DNA from: Serratia grimesii NBRC 13537
GTDB lineage: Bacteria > Pseudomonadota > Gammaproteobacteria > Enterobacterales > Enterobacteriaceae
Assembly (NCBI RefSeq): GCF_001590905.1
Contig: NZ_BCTT01000006.1
Span: 1 to 64,000, forward strand
Length of the DNA: 64,000 nt
Reading direction: 5' to 3'
How positions within the stretch are numbered: position 1 is the stretch's first letter; each line of letters starts with the position of its first letter. This document shows positions 9,207-18,435 of the stretch, piece by piece. The translations under genes were made by a program, and so were the position numbers. Below the pieces are notes generated by a model. That model was not told the DNA's origin, made no database searches, and saw only the letters and a list, made by a program, of their open reading frames with translations.

Positions 9207-9959
9207 TTACTTCGCTTTACCTTGGTTTGCCACGGCGGCCGCTTTAGCAGCGATCTCGTCGGCATTGCCCAGATAGTAACGTTTGATTGGCTTGAAGTTC
9301 TCGTCAAACTCATATACCAACGGCACGCCGGTTGGGATGTTCAGTTCGAGGATCTCGTCTTCGCTCAGGTTATCCAGGTATTTCACCAGTGCACGCAGGG
9401 AGTTGCCGTGAGCAGCAACGATAACGCGCTCACCGCTTTTGATACGTGGCAAGATTTCTTCATCCCAGTAAGGGATCACGCGATCGATGGTCAGCGCCAG
9501 GCTTTCGGTCAGCGGCAGCTCTTTTTCGGTCAGCGCGGAGTAACGTGGGTCGTGGCCCGGGTAGCGCTCGTCATCTTTGGTCAGCTCTGGTGGGGTTACG
9601 GCAAAACCGCGACGCCATTGCTTAACCTGCTCATCACCGTATTTTTCTGCGGTTTCAGCCTTGTTCAGACCCTGCAGCGCACCGTAGTGACGCTCGTTCA
9701 GTTTCCAGGATTTTTCAGTCGGCAGCCAGGCCTGATCCAATTCGTCCAGAATGTTCCACAGGGTGTGGATTGCACGCTTCAGTACGGAGGTGTAAGCAAA
9801 GTCAAAGGAGAAACCTTCATCTTTCAACAGCTTGCCTGCTGCTTTTGCTTCGGTGCGGCCTTTGTCTGACAAATCAACATCATACCAACCGGTGAAGCGG
9901 TTTTCGTTGTTCCACTGGCTTTCGCCGTGACGCACCAGAACCAGCTTAGTTACAGCCAT
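9207..9959 (-). CDS. gpmA: 2,3-bisphosphoglycerate-dependent phosphoglycerate mutase GpmA
   Basis: Interconverts 3- and 2-phosphoglycerate in glycolysis. The 250-residue protein has the phosphohistidine motif LVRHGES (H11), then [13 protein letters not shown], and the second histidine motif AAHGNSLRA near residue 184. The length fits the cofactor-dependent family. A good Fur box lies 33 bases before the start. The AAGGAGTTAAGCT leader supplies a strong ribosome site. It converges on aroG. Confidence 0.97.
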   Translation of the reverse strand: MAVTKLVLVRHGESQWNNENRFTGWYDVDLSDKGRTEAKAAGKLLKDEGFSFDFAYTSVLKRAIHTLWNILDELDQAWLPTEKSWKLNERHYGALQGLNKAETAEKYGDEQVKQWRRGFAVTPPELTKDDERYPGHDPRYSALTEKELPLTESLALTIDRVIPYWDEEILPRIKSGERVIVAAHGNSLRALVKYLDNLSEDEILELNIPTGVPLVYEFDENFKPIKRYYLGNADEIAAKAAAVANQGKAK

Positions 9960-9991
9960 AGCTTAACTCCTTAATAATCTGACATTTCAAT

Positions 9992-10010
9992 GATAACGAA
10001 AATCATTATA
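9992..10010. promoter_or_regulatory. Fur box before gpmA
   Basis: GATAACGAAAATCATTATA matches 16 of 19 bases of the Fur consensus. It lies just upstream of gpmA, which is reported as Fur-regulated in E. coli. Confidence 0.75.
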
Positions 10011-10130
10011 TTGCCGCGGCCGGTGGCTCGGCAATCGATAGTGTTTAACCATAGCCAATTTCTTGCCGCAAAGTAAGTGCTGTGCTGAGGAAAAGCTGAA
10101 TCGATCAGGCGGGCGCAGAAAGGGAAGGCA

Positions 10131-10157
10131 GCACGGCTAAAGGGAATTCAGCCGTGC
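10131..10157. terminator. stem-loop after psiF
   Basis: GCACGGCT/AGCCGTGC with an 11-base loop, 17 bases beyond the psiF stop. There is no T-run on the psiF strand, so it may be a weak or factor-assisted terminator. Confidence 0.45.
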
Positions 10158-10173
10158 CGAAGGATCAGGGGAA

Positions 10174-10512
10174 TCAGGCCGATTTTTTCAGGCAATTGCT
10201 CATGAAGGTTTTACGTTCATCGCCTTTCAGACTTTTGGTCTTGGCGTCGGCGTTACAGGTTTTCATTTTCTGCTGCTGCGGGGTCAAGGTTTTGGTCGCA
10301 GTGGTGCCTTCGGATTTCAGGCAGGTACTCATAAAGGTGGAGCGGTCTGCACCTTTCAGCGTTTTGCTAGAGGCCTGTTGATTACAATCGGTCATGCGTT
10401 TCTGTTGTGCAGCCTGCGCCGGGGACGGCGTTTTTGTTGCAGTTTCGGCAGCCATCAGGTTTGAGCTCAGCAGTAAACCTGCCAGTAATGGAAGTGCAGT
10501 AATCAGACGCAT
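10174..10512 (-). CDS. psiF: PsiF-family periplasmic protein
   Basis: A small exported protein of unknown molecular role; E. coli psiF is phosphate-starvation inducible. The start at 10512 (MRLITALPLLAGLLLSSNLMAA) gives a clear signal peptide cleaved near residue 22 and 112 residues in all; the longer frame to 10569 would bury it. The mature part has two PsiF repeats, each with a KxMxxCNxxA start and a KGxxRxxFMSxCLK end, about 35 residues apart. No convincing Pho box was seen upstream, so phosphate control here is untested. Confidence 0.85.
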   Translation of the reverse strand: MRLITALPLLAGLLLSSNLMAAETATKTPSPAQAAQQKRMTDCNQQASSKTLKGADRSTFMSTCLKSEGTTATKTLTPQQQKMKTCNADAKTKSLKGDERKTFMSNCLKKSA

Positions 10513-10676
10513 AGGTGTTCCTTCAGCTATTGACCGGCCGGGGTGGCCGAAAATTGTGACCTTGCACAAGGTGTTGTGCTTATCACCGTAGCCTGATTCT
10601 AGTGCTCACTTTGGAATAAGGAAAGGCGGCCACCTGTGGGGCGGAAGGGTAAAAAGGTAAGCATTTATAACAAACG

Positions 10677-10700
10677 GCCCCTTGCCGCATGGCAAGGGGC
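10677..10700 (-). terminator. terminator of the gal operon
   Basis: A 10-bp stem GCCCCTTGCC/GGCAAGGGGC with a 4-base loop, 9 bases past the galM stop, followed on the minus strand by GTTTGTTATA. Confidence 0.75.
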
Positions 10701-10708
10701 GTAGCGGG

Positions 10709-11752
10709 TCAGATAGGATAAAACTGATAATGGGTAGCGCTTTGATAATGTTGCCCTGGTTGCAGCCAGCAATCGGGTTGTGGCCATTCTGGATGGTGCG
10801 GGCTGTCCGGCAAGAACTCGCTTTCAAGGGCGACACCAGCGTAATTGGCGTAGCTGCCACCATCACGTGCGGGGGTACCGCCCAGATAATTGCCACTGTA
10901 GAGCTGTAAAGCCGGCGCGGTGGTGAATACACTCATTTTCACCTGGCCATCGGCCGACCACAGGTGGGCTGCTGGGCTGTCCAACGCATCACATGTACGG
11001 TGCAACAGGAAGGCGTGATCGTAGCCTTTTACACGTTGCTGGTCGCGATCGTGCAGAAAATCCTGCAGCAGCGTTTTCGGGCGACGGAAATCCATGCCGC
11101 TGCCTTCTACCGGCGTAAGAGCCGCACTGGGGATCCCATCACTGTCGACCGGTAGATAGCGATCGGCAAACAGTTGCAACCGCTGGTGGCGCGCATCAGT
11201 GCCCGCACCGTCCAGGTTGAAGTAGGCGTGATTGGTCAAGTTGACGGGACAGGCACGATCGGTTTGCGCCTGATAACTGATTTCCAGACGATTATCGGCA
11301 GTAAGTTGATAGCACACCTCGACATCGAGGTTACCGGGAAAACCCTGGTCACCGTCTGGCGAATGCAGTGCGTAACTTACCTGGTGCGCGTTCTGCTGAA
11401 TAATGTGCCATCTGCGGGCGTTGAAACCTTCTGGCCCGCCGTGTAACTGGTGTTCCCCTTGATTGGCATCCAGAGGATGTCGTTTGCCATCAATCTGCAG
11501 ACTCGCGGTAGCGATACGGTTAGCGTAGCGCCCGACGGTAGCACCCAGATAGGCTGCTTGCAGCAGATAGTCAGCCGGTGTTTGGCAACCCAGCAGCAGT
11601 TCACGCGTTTTGCCTGATTTCAGCGGAAGGACGGCTGAAAGCCAGGTAGCGCCCCAATCCATCAGGGTTACCGTCATTCCGGCGGCGTTTTTCAACTGGG
11701 TTAACTGGTAGGGCTGGCCATCTGGAGCCAGCGCCTGGTTGTCGCTCAGCAT
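10709..11752 (-). CDS. galM: galactose mutarotase GalM
   Basis: Interconverts alpha and beta anomers of galactose, feeding galactokinase. The start at 11752 gives 347 residues (E. coli has 346) and begins [16 protein letters not shown]; it overlaps the galK stop by 7 bases, indicating coupling. Aldose 1-epimerase motifs seen: [20 protein letters not shown] and [11 protein letters not shown] with the catalytic histidine, and [14 protein letters not shown] near the C-terminus with the catalytic glutamate. Last gene of galTKM, followed by a strong terminator. Confidence 0.96.
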   Translation of the reverse strand: MLSDNQALAPDGQPYQLTQLKNAAGMTVTLMDWGATWLSAVLPLKSGKTRELLLGCQTPADYLLQAAYLGATVGRYANRIATASLQIDGKRHPLDANQGEHQLHGGPEGFNARRWHIIQQNAHQVSYALHSPDGDQGFPGNLDVEVCYQLTADNRLEISYQAQTDRACPVNLTNHAYFNLDGAGTDARHQRLQLFADRYLPVDSDGIPSAALTPVEGSGMDFRRPKTLLQDFLHDRDQQRVKGYDHAFLLHRTCDALDSPAAHLWSADGQVKMSVFTTAPALQLYSGNYLGGTPARDGGSYANYAGVALESEFLPDSPHHPEWPQPDCWLQPGQHYQSATHYQFYPI

Positions 11753-12897
11753 GTGCCAGCCCCTTCGGATGCTTTGCAAACGTAGAAGGTTTCTTTCAGC
11801 CCATTGGTCTGTAATGGATATTCACGGGCTACCGCTTCGCGTACTGGCGCGACTAACGCCTGCGGCATCAAGGCTACAATGCAACCGCCAAAGCCGCCAC
11901 CCGTCATACGCACACCACCTTGCTCACCGATAACGGCTTTGACAATGTCTACCAATCGGTCGATTGGTGGCACGGTAATTTCAAAATCATCGCGCATAGA
12001 GGCGTGTGACTCCGCCATCAATCGGCCCATCAACCTCATATCACCAGCAGCTAACGCATCAGCGGCGGCCAGCGTACGATCGTTTTCGCTGATCACGTGA
12101 CGTGCTCGTTTGGCGACGATCGGATCCAGCTCATGTTGGATCGAGAAAAAAAGATCTGGGCTGACATCGCGTAGCGCTTTGACACCAAAGAAGCGCGCTG
12201 CCGCTTCACACTGTTGGCGTCGGGTGTTGTATTCACTGTCCACCAGGCCGCGTTTTACATTGGAGTTGATGATGACTACGGCAATATCTTCTGGCACCGA
12301 TACTGCCCGAGTTTCCAATGAGCGGCAGTCGATCAACAAGGCATGGTCTTTCTCACCGAGTGCGGAAATCAACTGATCCATAATCCCGCAGTTGCAGCCG
12401 ACGAACTGGTTTTCTGCTTCCTGGCCATTCAGTGCCAGGGCCACGCCATCCAACGGTAGCTGATACAGTGCCTGCATCGCTTGGCCCACGGCAACTTCCA
12501 GCGAGGCAGAAGAACTGAGGCCGGCACCCTGTGGCACGTTGCCGGAAATCACCAGGTCGGCACCGCCAAAATCAGCGTTACGTTGTTGCAGGTGCTTGAT
12601 CACGCCCCGTACATAGTCGGACCAACGCTGGTTTGGGTGACTCACAATCGGGCTGTCGAGCGAGAACTGATCCTGTTGGTTGTCGTAATCGGCGGCGATG
12701 ACCCGGATCTGACGATCATTACGTTTGGCGCAGGCGATCACTGTCTGATAATCAATGGCACACGGCAGCACAAAACCGTCGTTATAGTCAGTGTGTTCGC
12801 CGATCAGATTCACCCGGCCAGGGGCCTGAATAGTCAGCTCGGGAGCGTAACCAAAACGTTCGCTGAACAGGGCATGGGTAATATTTTTCAAACTCAT
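11746..12897 (-). CDS. galK: galactokinase GalK
   Basis: Phosphorylates alpha-galactose to galactose 1-phosphate with ATP. The 383 residues include the family signature [16 protein letters not shown] near residues 26-41, the GHMP ATP loop [16 protein letters not shown] near 119-134, and the C-terminal GGGFGGC motif. Its start overlaps the galT stop by 4 bases. Full length and apparently intact. Confidence 0.97.
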   Translation of the reverse strand: MSLKNITHALFSERFGYAPELTIQAPGRVNLIGEHTDYNDGFVLPCAIDYQTVIACAKRNDRQIRVIAADYDNQQDQFSLDSPIVSHPNQRWSDYVRGVIKHLQQRNADFGGADLVISGNVPQGAGLSSSASLEVAVGQAMQALYQLPLDGVALALNGQEAENQFVGCNCGIMDQLISALGEKDHALLIDCRSLETRAVSVPEDIAVVIINSNVKRGLVDSEYNTRRQQCEAAARFFGVKALRDVSPDLFFSIQHELDPIVAKRARHVISENDRTLAAADALAAGDMRLMGRLMAESHASMRDDFEITVPPIDRLVDIVKAVIGEQGGVRMTGGGFGGCIVALMPQALVAPVREAVAREYPLQTNGLKETFYVCKASEGAGTC

Positions 12898-13946
12898 GAT
12901 TGGGCTCCGGCTTCACGGTAATGAATATCGCTAACAGCGCGCAGACGCTCTGCGGCCTGTTCTGCAGTTAGATCACGCTGGGTTTCCGCCAGCATTTCGT
13001 AACCCACCATAAATTTACGCACTGTGGCGGAACGCAGTAGCGGTGGATAAAAATGGGCATGCAATTGCCAGTGGCGGTTATCCGCATCATTGAACGGCGC
13101 GCCGTGCCAGCCCATGGAATAAGGGAAGGAGCACTGGAACAGGTTGTCGTAGCGGCTGGTGAGCTTTTTCAGTGCCACGGCCAGATCGCGACTCTGTGCG
13201 GTGCTGAGGTCGGTAATACGCTGCACGCTATGCTTCGGCAGCAGCAGTGTTTCAAACGGCCAGGCGGCCCAGTATGGCACCACAGCCAGCCAATGTTCGG
13301 TTTCCACTACGGTACGGCTGCCGTCAGCCAGTTCACGTTGAACGTAGTCCAGCAGCATTGAGGATTGGTGTTGTTGGAAATACGCGCGCTGGAGACGATC
13401 TTCATGCTCGACCTCGTTTGGCAGAAAACTGTTGGCCCAAACTTGCCCATGTGGGTGTGGATTGGAACACCCCATAGCCGCGCCTTTATTTTCAAATACC
13501 TGCACCCACGGATAGCTGCGCCCCAGATCGGCAGTCTGTTCCTGCCAGGTCGCGATTACGCATTCCAGCGCTGGAAGCGTCAGCTCCGGCAGGGTTTTGC
13601 TGTGATCGGGAGAAAAGCAAATTACCCGGCTGGTTCCACGTGCGCTCTGGCAGCGCATCAAAGGATCTGCGCTTTCCGGTGCCAGAGGGGTGTCAGTCAT
13701 CAATGCGGCAAAGTCATTGGTGAACACATAAGTGTTCTGATAATCCGGGTTTTTATCGCCGGTGACACGGGTATTACCTGGGCAAAGGAAGCAGTTCGGA
13801 TCGTGCTGCGGCAGTGTTTCTTGCTGCGTGGCTTCCTGTTGGCCCTGCCAAGGCCGCTTAGCACGGTGTGGCGAGACGAGTACCCATTGTCCAGTCAGTG
13901 GGTTATAGCGGCGATGGGGATGATCGATTGGGTTAAAATCCGTCAT
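12894..13946 (-). CDS. galT: galactose-1-phosphate uridylyltransferase GalT
   Basis: Exchanges UMP between UDP-glucose and galactose 1-phosphate. The start at 13946 ([15 protein letters not shown]) gives 350 residues. The catalytic HPH is at 164-166 in [13 protein letters not shown], and zinc ligands C52/C55 are in NCFLCPGN. The frame is open 16 codons further upstream, through a GalR operator, so a longer product from 13994 is possible but unlike the family. It is the first gene here: the usual upstream galE is absent, so UDP-galactose 4-epimerase must come from elsewhere for the pathway to cycle. Confidence 0.96.
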   Translation of the reverse strand: MTDFNPIDHPHRRYNPLTGQWVLVSPHRAKRPWQGQQEATQQETLPQHDPNCFLCPGNTRVTGDKNPDYQNTYVFTNDFAALMTDTPLAPESADPLMRCQSARGTSRVICFSPDHSKTLPELTLPALECVIATWQEQTADLGRSYPWVQVFENKGAAMGCSNPHPHGQVWANSFLPNEVEHEDRLQRAYFQQHQSSMLLDYVQRELADGSRTVVETEHWLAVVPYWAAWPFETLLLPKHSVQRITDLSTAQSRDLAVALKKLTSRYDNLFQCSFPYSMGWHGAPFNDADNRHWQLHAHFYPPLLRSATVRKFMVGYEMLAETQRDLTAEQAAERLRAVSDIHYREAGAQS

Positions 13947-13978
13947 GACGGTTCCTTTTTCTTGGTCGATGCGGCTAG

Positions 13979-13994
13979 GTGTAATCGCTTTCAT
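13979..13994. promoter_or_regulatory. GalR/GalS operator (internal, OI-like)
   Basis: GTGTAATCGCTTTCAT matches the gal operator consensus GTGTAANCGNTTNCAC at all but the last base. In E. coli the internal operator lies inside galE; here it lies 33 bases before galT. Its centre is 110 bases from the second operator, close to the E. coli looping distance of about 114. Confidence 0.85.
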
Positions 13995-14070
13995 CTACCG
14001 CTAACGCCCCAGTAATGCATATAAATGGATAACTATGGGCAAAAAGATAGCACGTCTTTCGGAGTGAAAA

Positions 14071-14086
14071 GGTGATCTAGCGCGAA
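14071..14086. promoter_or_regulatory. CRP-like site in the gal promoter
   Basis: GGTGATCTAGCGCGAA has one good half-site (AAAGGTGATCTAG against AAATGTGATCTAG). Its centre is 18 bases from the external operator centre, on the promoter side, as in the E. coli gal promoter (about 19). The second half is weak. Confidence 0.5.
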
Positions 14087-14088
14087 AA

Positions 14089-14104
14089 ATGGAATCGCTT
14101 ACAC
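14089..14104. promoter_or_regulatory. GalR/GalS operator (external, OE-like)
   Basis: ATGGAATCGCTTACAC matches GTGNAANCGNTTACAC with one mismatch. With the site at 13979 it forms the two-operator arrangement that loops under GalR and HU in E. coli. Confidence 0.85.
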
Positions 14105-14230
14105 TGAGTGTGACAGCAAGAAATAGCGATGATGCAGTCCGGGTATATCAGGAGAGAAGGAATAATCCGTGCTTGGGTGATAGCGTTTTCACCAGGATGG
14201 CCGGCAGGCAGGCGCCTACCGGCTCAAGCG

Positions 14231-15052
14231 TCAGGAATGTTGGTAGAGCGGGTAAGTGAACAGCAACAAATGTGTCAGATTAAGCCCAAAGTGGAACAAA
14301 ATAGGCACCCACAAGCGACCGCTCCACATCCACGCCAGACCGTAAATCAACCCAGCCAGTGTAGCGAAAGCCACCATCAACATACCGCCAGCCAGATGTG
14401 CGGCACCAAAAATCAGGGCTGCGATAATCAGCGCCGGCCAGGCACCCAACCATTGGCTAAGACGTTGTTGCAAATAGCCGCGGAATAAAGCCTCTTCGGC
14501 CATGCAGACAAAAAACAGGTTAGCCATGACGAAAGGCAGGATCCAGGCTGGGGCGTGCAGTTCAATCTTCAAGCCGCCAAGTGCTACGGCTACCAGCAGT
14601 AAAACCGGAACGCTGATAACCAGCGCTATCCAGGATGAGGAACCTACGCTCTTCTCCGGTTTGTCGCGTTTAAATAACGTTGGTAAACAAGCGAATAAAA
14701 GGAATGGCACCAGCGCTTTGTCAAAGTTGTAATACATCGTAAAAGGTGCGCTTAATGGCCCTGCTTTTTCACCATCGATCATCAGTTGGTTATTGATACC
14801 CGGCACCAGATGCAGGAATAGCGCCACACAACTTGCGACGACCAGAACTTCGAATAGGACACTGAGATTACGCTGCGCGCGGAAATGGTGCCGCAGCCCT
14901 GCAAGAGCAACGATGCTCAATAAGCATGCCAGGCTGAGCGGAGTAAGTACCCCGTGGTACATCCCCATCCCTGCCGATGCGGCCAAAATTAACCAGGCAA
15001 TCAGCCGGTTAAATGGCAAAAAGAATAACGAAGCAGCCAATACGCCCCACAT
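14231..15052 (-). CDS. CPBP-family intramembrane metalloprotease
   Basis: A polytopic inner-membrane protein of the CAAX protease/bacteriocin-processing (Abi) family. The 273 residues carry about eight hydrophobic segments and the motifs EEALFRG (E186, E187, R191), a histidine at H219 in FGAAHL, and HFGLN (H254, N258), which together form the family metal site. The substrate is unknown. It lies where galE would be in E. coli, upstream of and in line with galTKM but beyond the gal operators, so it is probably a separate unit. Nothing nearby suggests a bacteriocin. Confidence 0.85.
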   Translation of the reverse strand: MWGVLAASLFFLPFNRLIAWLILAASAGMGMYHGVLTPLSLACLLSIVALAGLRHHFRAQRNLSVLFEVLVVASCVALFLHLVPGINNQLMIDGEKAGPLSAPFTMYYNFDKALVPFLLFACLPTLFKRDKPEKSVGSSSWIALVISVPVLLLVAVALGGLKIELHAPAWILPFVMANLFFVCMAEEALFRGYLQQRLSQWLGAWPALIIAALIFGAAHLAGGMLMVAFATLAGLIYGLAWMWSGRLWVPILFHFGLNLTHLLLFTYPLYQHS

Positions 15053-15188
15053 AACTATGTCCCTTTAAAATATGTACACGGCGCTCAGTGCCTTTGCGGC
15101 GTGTGATCATGGCGGAATTGAGCGCTAATTCGGATAGTAACACAGTGAAGTTACAGTAAAGGTCGGGGCAGTGGCGTAAATAATGCCA

Positions 15189-15761
15189 TTAACCTTTCAT
15201 CCAGGCTGACGACCGGGTAATTTCTGCCAGATTTTGCAAAATGTCCAGACTCTGCTGGTGCATGTCAAAAGTAGGCGCAGCGCACAAATCCTGCAAAACC
15301 GTGACCTGAAAACCAACATCGTGTGCCTGCCTGGCGGTACTTTCGATTGCCAGTGGAGTACTGACGCCGCCCAGCAACAAATGATGGCAGTGATGTTCCT
15401 GCAGCCAGGCTAACAAATTGTTACCGGCAAAGGCGGAAACGCCGTGTTTTTCAAACTCAATATCTGCCGGTAGCACCTGTAAGTCCTTATCCCACTGGCA
15501 ACCAGGGCTACTCAAACGCAGCGCACCTATCTGTTTCAGGTGGTTGAACAAAGGAGAATGGGCGGGAATATCATGATAGTCGTCGGCAAAACCGACTCGC
15601 ACCCAAATTACCGGAATTTTACGCACACGAGCGTAAGCCGCAGCGGCATTGGTGTTGGCGACCAGATTTTGTGCCACTGCCTGTTCACGGCAATGATTCA
15701 CACGGCCTTTGGGGCCAATCAGATCGTCGATAAGATCGATAATAATCAGTGCGGCGGACAT
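15189..15761 (-). CDS. isochorismatase-fold cysteine hydrolase family protein lacking the cysteine
   Basis: A 190-residue protein with the isochorismatase-like fold: D9 in LIIIDLIDDL and K105 in FEKHGVSAF are where the first two catalytic residues belong. At the third position, where nicotinamidases and most amidohydrolases have Cys (GxxTxxCVEST), it has Ala138 in GVSTPLAIEST. It therefore cannot use the usual thiol nucleophile; it may act as an Asp-dependent vinyl-ether hydrolase of the EntB/PhzD kind or be a non-enzymatic homologue. No siderophore synthesis genes adjoin. It stands alone on the minus strand between modF and the CPBP gene. Confidence 0.8.
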   Translation of the reverse strand: MSAALIIIDLIDDLIGPKGRVNHCREQAVAQNLVANTNAAAAYARVRKIPVIWVRVGFADDYHDIPAHSPLFNHLKQIGALRLSSPGCQWDKDLQVLPADIEFEKHGVSAFAGNNLLAWLQEHHCHHLLLGGVSTPLAIESTARQAHDVGFQVTVLQDLCAAPTFDMHQQSLDILQNLAEITRSSAWMKG

Positions 15762-15847
15762 AGTGTCTCCAGAAACGAATCCTTTACCCCTTATGATAAA
15801 AGGCCAAATGTGATGTGTTACGGAGGAAGTGTTGCCGGATATGTCAT

Positions 15848-15874
15848 CGGATGAGTGGCCTTGCCACCCATCCG
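15848..15874 (-). terminator. possible terminator after modF
   Basis: CGGATG-A-GTGGC/GCCAC-C-CATCCG forms an 11-bp stem with one A/C mismatch and a 3-base loop, 15 bases past the modF stop. No T-run follows on the minus strand. Confidence 0.35.
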
Positions 15875-15888
15875 TATCATCATCGGGG

Positions 15889-17352
15889 TCAGGCTAACGC
15901 ATCAAGCTGATAGCGATATTCTTCGTTGTCAGGAACAAAGCTCAGTCGGTGAGTAATGCTCTGCGGTGCGTCTTCGGCATGGTGAGAAACAAACAGCAAC
16001 TGAGTGTTACCTTGGCCGATCAACACGTCGATAAAACGGCGAACCAGCTGGCGATTGAGCGGATCTAACCCTTGCAGTGGTTCATCGAGGATCAGCAACG
16101 TCGGGTGCTTGACCAATGCGCGGGCGATCAAGGCTAGTCGCTGTTGTCCCCAGGACAAGCTATGAAACGGGGCGTATCCATTCAATCCCAGCAGGGCCAA
16201 CCATTGGTCGGCCAACTGCCGTTGGCGATCGGACACCGCCTGATAAATGCCAATCGAATCGAAGAAACCGGACAGGATCACGTTACGGACGTTGGTGCTG
16301 ACACGGTAGTCCAGGTGCAGGCTGCTGCTGACGTAACCGATATGGCGTTTGATATCCCAGATGGTTTCCCCGCTACCGCGACGGCGACCGAATAGCGTGA
16401 GATCGTTACTGTAGCCTTGAGGATGATCGCCAGTGATCAGGCTGAGCAGGGTGGATTTACCAGCACCGTTTGGGCCAACGATCTGCCAGTGTTCATTGGG
16501 GTTAACCTGCCAGTCGAGATGATTGAGAATAGGTCGATCGTTGTAGCTGACAATCCCGTCGCGCAGGACAATTAACGGTTGGTCCGCCGGTAACGTGGTT
16601 GTTTGCGCTGGATCTTCCGTCTCTGGTAGTGCCAGACCATCAAGGTTTTCACTGTGCGCCAATTGTGCGACCAACGCGTCGGCCATCACCTGCTCACGTG
16701 TCCCTTGGTTTGCCAATGTGCAGTCTGCCAATACGCCAACATGGCGGATAAAGTCGGGCACTTCGTCAAAGCGATTGAGCACCAGCACCAAAGTATAACC
16801 ATGTCCAGAGAGGTCGCTCAGCAGCGCAGCCAGTTGGGCGCGCGAATTCACATCTAGCCCGTCAAAAGGCTCATCGAGGATAAGCAAGTCGGGTTGCGGC
16901 ATCAGCGCCCGACACAGCAAGGTTTTGCGTGTTTCGCCGGTAGAAAGGTATTTGAAGCGACGCGACAGCAACGGGGTAATGCCAAACTGTTCTGCCAGTT
17001 GGGCACAGCGCGTAGAATTCTTGACGTCTTCCTGAATGATTTCAGCCACAGTGCGGCCAGTGTCTTCTTCACCGGGGCTGAGCAGGTCGGTATTGTTGCG
17101 TTGCCATTCGTCGCTGACCAACTTTTGTAACTGTTCGAAAGAAATGCGTACCGCGTGGCTAAAGTCACTACGGCGTTCGCCGCTCAGCAATATCAATTCA
17201 TCGGCCAGTGCACGTGCCAGCGCAGATTTGCCGCTACCGTTGGCGCCGACAAAGGCCCAACTGTCGCCAGCCTGAATATTCAGGGTATCCAGCATCAAGG
17301 TGCGGGTATCGCTTAAGCGAAATGACCCTTGCGAAATGTGCAACGACGACAT
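15889..17352 (-). CDS. modF: ModF, dual-ATPase protein of the molybdate locus
   Basis: A cytoplasmic ABC protein with two nucleotide-binding domains and no membrane part; it is encoded with modE in enterics but its precise role is unsettled. The start at 17352 (MSSLHISQGSFRLSDTRTL) gives 487 residues against 490 in E. coli. Walker A motifs: GANGSGKSA near residue 38 and GPNGAGKST near 290; Walker B ILDEPFDGLD and ILDEPLQGLD. The first domain has a non-canonical signature (LSTGETRKT). It lies 90 bases after modE on the same strand. Confidence 0.95.
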   Translation of the reverse strand: MSSLHISQGSFRLSDTRTLMLDTLNIQAGDSWAFVGANGSGKSALARALADELILLSGERRSDFSHAVRISFEQLQKLVSDEWQRNNTDLLSPGEEDTGRTVAEIIQEDVKNSTRCAQLAEQFGITPLLSRRFKYLSTGETRKTLLCRALMPQPDLLILDEPFDGLDVNSRAQLAALLSDLSGHGYTLVLVLNRFDEVPDFIRHVGVLADCTLANQGTREQVMADALVAQLAHSENLDGLALPETEDPAQTTTLPADQPLIVLRDGIVSYNDRPILNHLDWQVNPNEHWQIVGPNGAGKSTLLSLITGDHPQGYSNDLTLFGRRRGSGETIWDIKRHIGYVSSSLHLDYRVSTNVRNVILSGFFDSIGIYQAVSDRQRQLADQWLALLGLNGYAPFHSLSWGQQRLALIARALVKHPTLLILDEPLQGLDPLNRQLVRRFIDVLIGQGNTQLLFVSHHAEDAPQSITHRLSFVPDNEEYRYQLDALA

Positions 17353-17442
17353 CACCTGTTCCTTTTTATGCAATTATTTTGTTTAGAAATAGGCGCATTG
17401 CAAGGTGATGTCAATCGGCAAAAATGCAACGTAACGTTGCGT

Positions 17443-18234
17443 TTAACACAACGTGGCTACGATCACCCGGTCTGCGTTAAACAAGGCGTATACCGTGCTG
17501 CCTGGACGTAATTTAAGTTGTTGCAGCTCAGGGTTGGCCACGGTGGCACACAGGGTTTCACCGCCCGTCAGCGTTACCAGTACTTCGCTGTGATCGGTGC
17601 CGGGCTGAATACTGGCGACCACACCTGCCAGGGAGTTGTCTGCGGCACCCGCCAACGCGGGATCGGTATTCAGCTTTACCCAAGGGGCCTTAATCAATGC
17701 CAGCACTTCTTTACCGGGTGAGAGTTGCAGTCTATCGGCACTCTGTTGGGTAATCGCCGCACTGAGACGGGTTTTGCCGTCGTTAAGTAAAATATCGAGG
17801 TGTTGTTGTACTTGCTGGTGATCGCGTTCGATAACCGTGCCAAAGAACTGGTTACGCGCACTGGTTTGCAGCGAAAAACGTGAGATTGCTGCCAAAAGAC
17901 TGTCGAGCGGCAGGTTGTCTTGTTGCAGCACATCGAAGGCTTTTTGCTGGATCTGTCCCAAGAGGTCGTAAAGCTGGATCAGCCGCTCGCCGTAATGGGT
18001 CACCTGCGCGCCACCGCCGCCTTTACCCCCTGTCGCACGCTCAACCACAGTCTGTTCTGCCAACTGGTTCATGTCGTTAATCGCATCCCAGGCGCTTTTA
18101 TAGCTGATACCTGCCAGCTTAGCGCCCTGGCTAATGGAACCTGTGTGTCGGACCTGTTTAAGCAGCGCGATACGGCGTGGATCGGCGAACAGTTTTTGCT
18201 GGAGTTTTAGAGTAAGAAGAATTTCGGCCTGCAT
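17443..18234 (-). CDS. modE: molybdate-responsive transcriptional regulator ModE
   Basis: A dimeric DNA-binding protein that, with molybdate, represses modABC and activates molybdenum enzyme and cofactor genes. The start at 18234 (MQAEILLTLKLQQKLFADPRR) gives 263 residues (E. coli 262). The N-terminal winged helix shows GSISQGAKLAGISYKSAWDA, and two Mop domains follow (about 125-190 and 195-262) with SARNQ and KAPWV molybdate-site motifs. ModE boxes recognisable in this window lie before modA and moaA. The neighbouring plus-strand receptor gene is divergent. Confidence 0.96.
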   Translation of the reverse strand: MQAEILLTLKLQQKLFADPRRIALLKQVRHTGSISQGAKLAGISYKSAWDAINDMNQLAEQTVVERATGGKGGGGAQVTHYGERLIQLYDLLGQIQQKAFDVLQQDNLPLDSLLAAISRFSLQTSARNQFFGTVIERDHQQVQQHLDILLNDGKTRLSAAITQQSADRLQLSPGKEVLALIKAPWVKLNTDPALAGAADNSLAGVVASIQPGTDHSEVLVTLTGGETLCATVANPELQQLKLRPGSTVYALFNADRVIVATLC

Positions 18235-18350
18235 AACGCGTCCTGTCGGCTGCAAAAGTCTTATTGTCGCTGATTTAGCAGCAAAGCGCCAAAGGATGGA
18301 TCGTTGGTTGTCGTGGAGGAGTGCACAAGGACAATAAAACTGGTGATTGA

Positions 18351-18373
18351 TATTTGATATGTTATAACATAAC
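18351..18373. promoter_or_regulatory. palindromic operator, best match Zur box, before the receptor cassette
   Basis: A perfect 14-bp palindrome TATGTTATAACATA occupies 18358-18371. Aligned to the Zur core TGTTATA-N-TATAACA, positions 18355-18369 match 12 of 14 bases; over the 23-base motif 15 of 22 match. It sits 63 bases before the TonB-receptor start. It lacks the CG ends of the ModE boxes in this window and matches Fur poorly. The assignment is inferred. Confidence 0.45.
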
Positions 18374-18435
18374 TAAAAATATAAAGATGGCCTCAGGCCT
18401 CGCCACGTTTTTATTTCACCACAGGGATGCTGTAA

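Noticed and set aside
14129-14488. Plus-strand frame of 119 codons next to the gal promoter
   Set aside because: Mostly antisense to the CPBP protease gene; composition and product do not look like a protein family.
18351-18373. Fur box before the TonB receptor
   Set aside because: The best alignment to the Fur consensus matched only about 8 of 19 bases, against 12 of 14 for the Zur core.
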